DNA of 64,000 bases, from the NCBI GenBank assembly GCA_964609825.1, contig CAZSSH010000002.1, forward strand, positions 434,001 through 498,000, read 5' to 3'. This document shows, one piece after another, positions 62,941 through 64,000 of the stretch. Within the stretch, counting starts at the first letter, position 1. Each line of letters opens with the position of its first letter. The translations under genes were made by a program, and so were the position numbers. The notes under the pieces are model-generated. The model made no database searches, was not told where the DNA came from, and was given only the letters and a program-made list of their open reading frames with translations. Source of the stretch: CAZSSH01 sp964609825 (GTDB taxonomy: Bacteria; Verrucomicrobiota; Lentisphaeria; Victivallales; Victivallaceae).

Positions 62941-63288
62941 ATGGGGTTTGGTCTGGAGTCCATGGAGTGGATGATCATTGTGCTCGTGTTTTTTATCCTG
63001 ACTGTGATGACGATTTTGGTCGCGGAAATCATTGTGTTAAACGCCCGTCTGCGTGGTTTATCGACATCGCTGGAGGCCAATCTCATTTTAATTGACAACA
63101 ATTTCAAGCGGCTGCAAACCAACTTTACCGAGCTTTTGCTGGAGCAAAAGCGGGTCAGCCGCCTGACATTGGAGCAGATCGATCTTAAAAAAGCCGAGCT
63201 CACCGGTGAGTTTGAGATCATTGAGGAGCCGATCCCCGGAGCGGCGCAGGAAATGCCCAAGAGCAGGGAAACCATTGATTTGGGTTGA
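62941..63288 (+). CDS. Small single-pass membrane protein with coiled coil
   Basis: A 115-residue protein of unknown function. One hydrophobic helix at about residues 9-32 (MEWMIIVLVFFILTVMTILV) is followed by a helical, heptad-like stretch to about 85 (LRGLSTSLEANLILIDNNF) and an acidic tail with IIEEPIPGAAQ. AGGAGG precedes the ATG at good spacing. The layout recalls small accessory subunits or anchors that oligomerise through the coiled coil. No recognisable family. It stands alone with its own promoter. Confidence 0.75.
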   Translation: MGFGLESMEWMIIVLVFFILTVMTILVAEIIVLNARLRGLSTSLEANLILIDNNFKRLQTNFTELLLEQKRVSRLTLEQIDLKKAELTGEFEIIEEPIPGAAQEMPKSRETIDLG

Positions 63289-63325
63289 TTTTTCCAAAAA
63301 AATACGGTTTTTTTTTGCAAATGAC

Positions 63326-63354
63326 TTGCAAGAATGCGGTTTTGCAATTACATT
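63326..63354 (+). promoter_or_regulatory. Possible promoter for the exported protein at 63408
   Basis: TTGCAA (63326-63331), 17 bases, TACATT (63349-63354). Confidence 0.45.
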
Positions 63355-63407
63355 TAATACAATTGTATCAGGAATCACCAAAAATATCGTTAGGAGTTTG
63401 GTAAAAT

Positions 63408-63965
63408 ATGAGAAAACTTTTTGTTATCATCGGTTTGGCCTTTTGCATGTTGATCGGCAATACGGCAAAAGCGGACATCGGTCAGGACATTTTGGAAGGG
63501 GTCGTGCTTTATGTGCCCAACCGCGTATTGGATGTCACCGACACCTTTACGTTAAATCTCGGTGTTGGTCCGATCGTCGAAGCCCAGCTGATGGGCACCC
63601 ATGCGGTATGGGGCGGCGCCGGCTGGGGGATCTCCTACAAAATGTACAAAGCTTATAACCGTCAATACGGTTTCGGCGAAGAGTCCGGCTGGTTCTGGCA
63701 GTTGGTCTCCATCGGCGAAGAAGAAACCAGCTTGCTCAAGAGTACCTCATTGGTTCGCAAGTATTCGCGTTTCCATGCCGGGTTCCCGACTCCCGATGAG
63801 CGCGTGTTTAACATGGGCGCCATCGACTATTGGGCGATCGGGGGCTCGTTGGGCGGCGGCGTGGTCGCCGACCTCTTTATCCACCCGGTCGAGTGGTTTG
63901 ATCTGGGTGCCGGTTTCCTCTTGATCGACGTCAAGGGCGACGACTTGACTTTCAGCGATTTCTAA
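63408..63965 (+). CDS. Exported hypothetical protein with Gly-rich segment
   Basis: A 185-residue protein with a signal peptide (MRKLFVIIGLAFCMLIGNTAKA) and a mature part of aromatic and glycine residues, for example GAGWGISYKMYKAYNRQYGF and GGSLGGGVVADLFIHPVEW. The second may be a glycine-zipper-type membrane segment, consistent with envelope insertion. I do not recognise a family. AGGAG precedes the ATG. The gene is complete, ending 35 bp before the window edge. Confidence 0.72.
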   Translation: MRKLFVIIGLAFCMLIGNTAKADIGQDILEGVVLYVPNRVLDVTDTFTLNLGVGPIVEAQLMGTHAVWGGAGWGISYKMYKAYNRQYGFGEESGWFWQLVSIGEEETSLLKSTSLVRKYSRFHAGFPTPDERVFNMGAIDYWAIGGSLGGGVVADLFIHPVEWFDLGAGFLLIDVKGDDLTFSDF

Positions 63966-63993
63966 AGGTTTGATTGCCGTCAAAGGCAGTGTT

Positions 63994-64000
63994 ATGAAAG
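63994..64000 (+). CDS. Possible start of a further gene at the right edge
   Basis: ATGAAAG begins at 63994 after AAAGGCAG, which could be a ribosome-binding site. Only two codons are inside the window, so this is a guess. Confidence 0.2.

Overview
The window looks like a chromosomal segment from a Gram-negative anaerobe of the PVC group, most likely Lentisphaerota (Victivallis-like). The phylum call is an inference from gene families: an H-X9-DG pseudopilin with an FTLIELLVV N-terminus, a formylglycine-type sulfatase beside an AraC regulator and a Gfo/Idh/MocA oxidoreductase, LL-diaminopimelate aminotransferase (dapL), type III glutamine synthetase, an EF-P/EpmA pair, RicT (PSP1), and a bEBP-rich sigma-54 regulatory layer. 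No rRNA, CRISPR array or intact insertion sequence was seen.

Layout. 1-8.7 kb: a partial sugar transporter, then dnaK-groES-groEL on the minus strand behind a textbook sigma-54 promoter; trxA-queD-queE diverge from it and meet epmA-efp head-on; then a HAD phosphatase. 8.8-13.4 kb: a pseudopilin with its own strong promoter and a hairpin leader, and a carbohydrate island (Gfo/Idh, AraC, sulfatase). 13.4-25.5 kb: a long minus-strand run, dnaN-recF-acn-ricT-(zincin-like membrane protein)-ppiC-Ser/Thr kinase-STAS-SpoIIE phosphatase, nearly all with gaps under 80 bp or overlapping ends. 25.53-25.90 kb: an AT-rich divergent gap with three tandem 11-bp repeats, a candidate replication origin. 25.9-38 kb: plus-strand genes for lipid carrier and phospholipid synthesis (SIS isomerase, uppS, cdsA), an Lrp regulator with an aminotransferase, a MATE exporter, trmB, a 29-residue bS22-like ribosomal protein, a TPR protein, rlmN, a receiver-less sigma-54 activator and a citramalate/isopropylmalate synthase. 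38-50 kb: radical SAM protein, tRNA-Glu, then a minus-strand operon gltB-gltD-dapF-dapL-(NifA-like activator)-lipocalin-glycosyltransferase. 50.3-60 kb: plus-strand operon glnA(III)-PurF-like-carA-pyrG-carB. 60-62.9 kb: a phage terminase large subunit with an unknown repeat-containing protein. 62.9 kb to the end: two small envelope proteins of unknown function.

How it fits together. The 40-60 kb block is a glutamine hub. A 260-bp gap holds two divergent sigma-54 promoters, one for gltB and one for glnA, with two matching 16-bp inverted repeats between them at enhancer distance. The left operon makes glutamate from glutamine and carries the GAF-domain sigma-54 activator that may control both sides. 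The right operon makes glutamine and then encodes four glutamine-amidotransferase enzymes or subunits. A third consensus sigma-54 promoter, with an upstream 19-bp palindrome, precedes dnaK-groESL, which suggests that chaperone expression also depends on an activator. No canonical CIRCE element was seen there.
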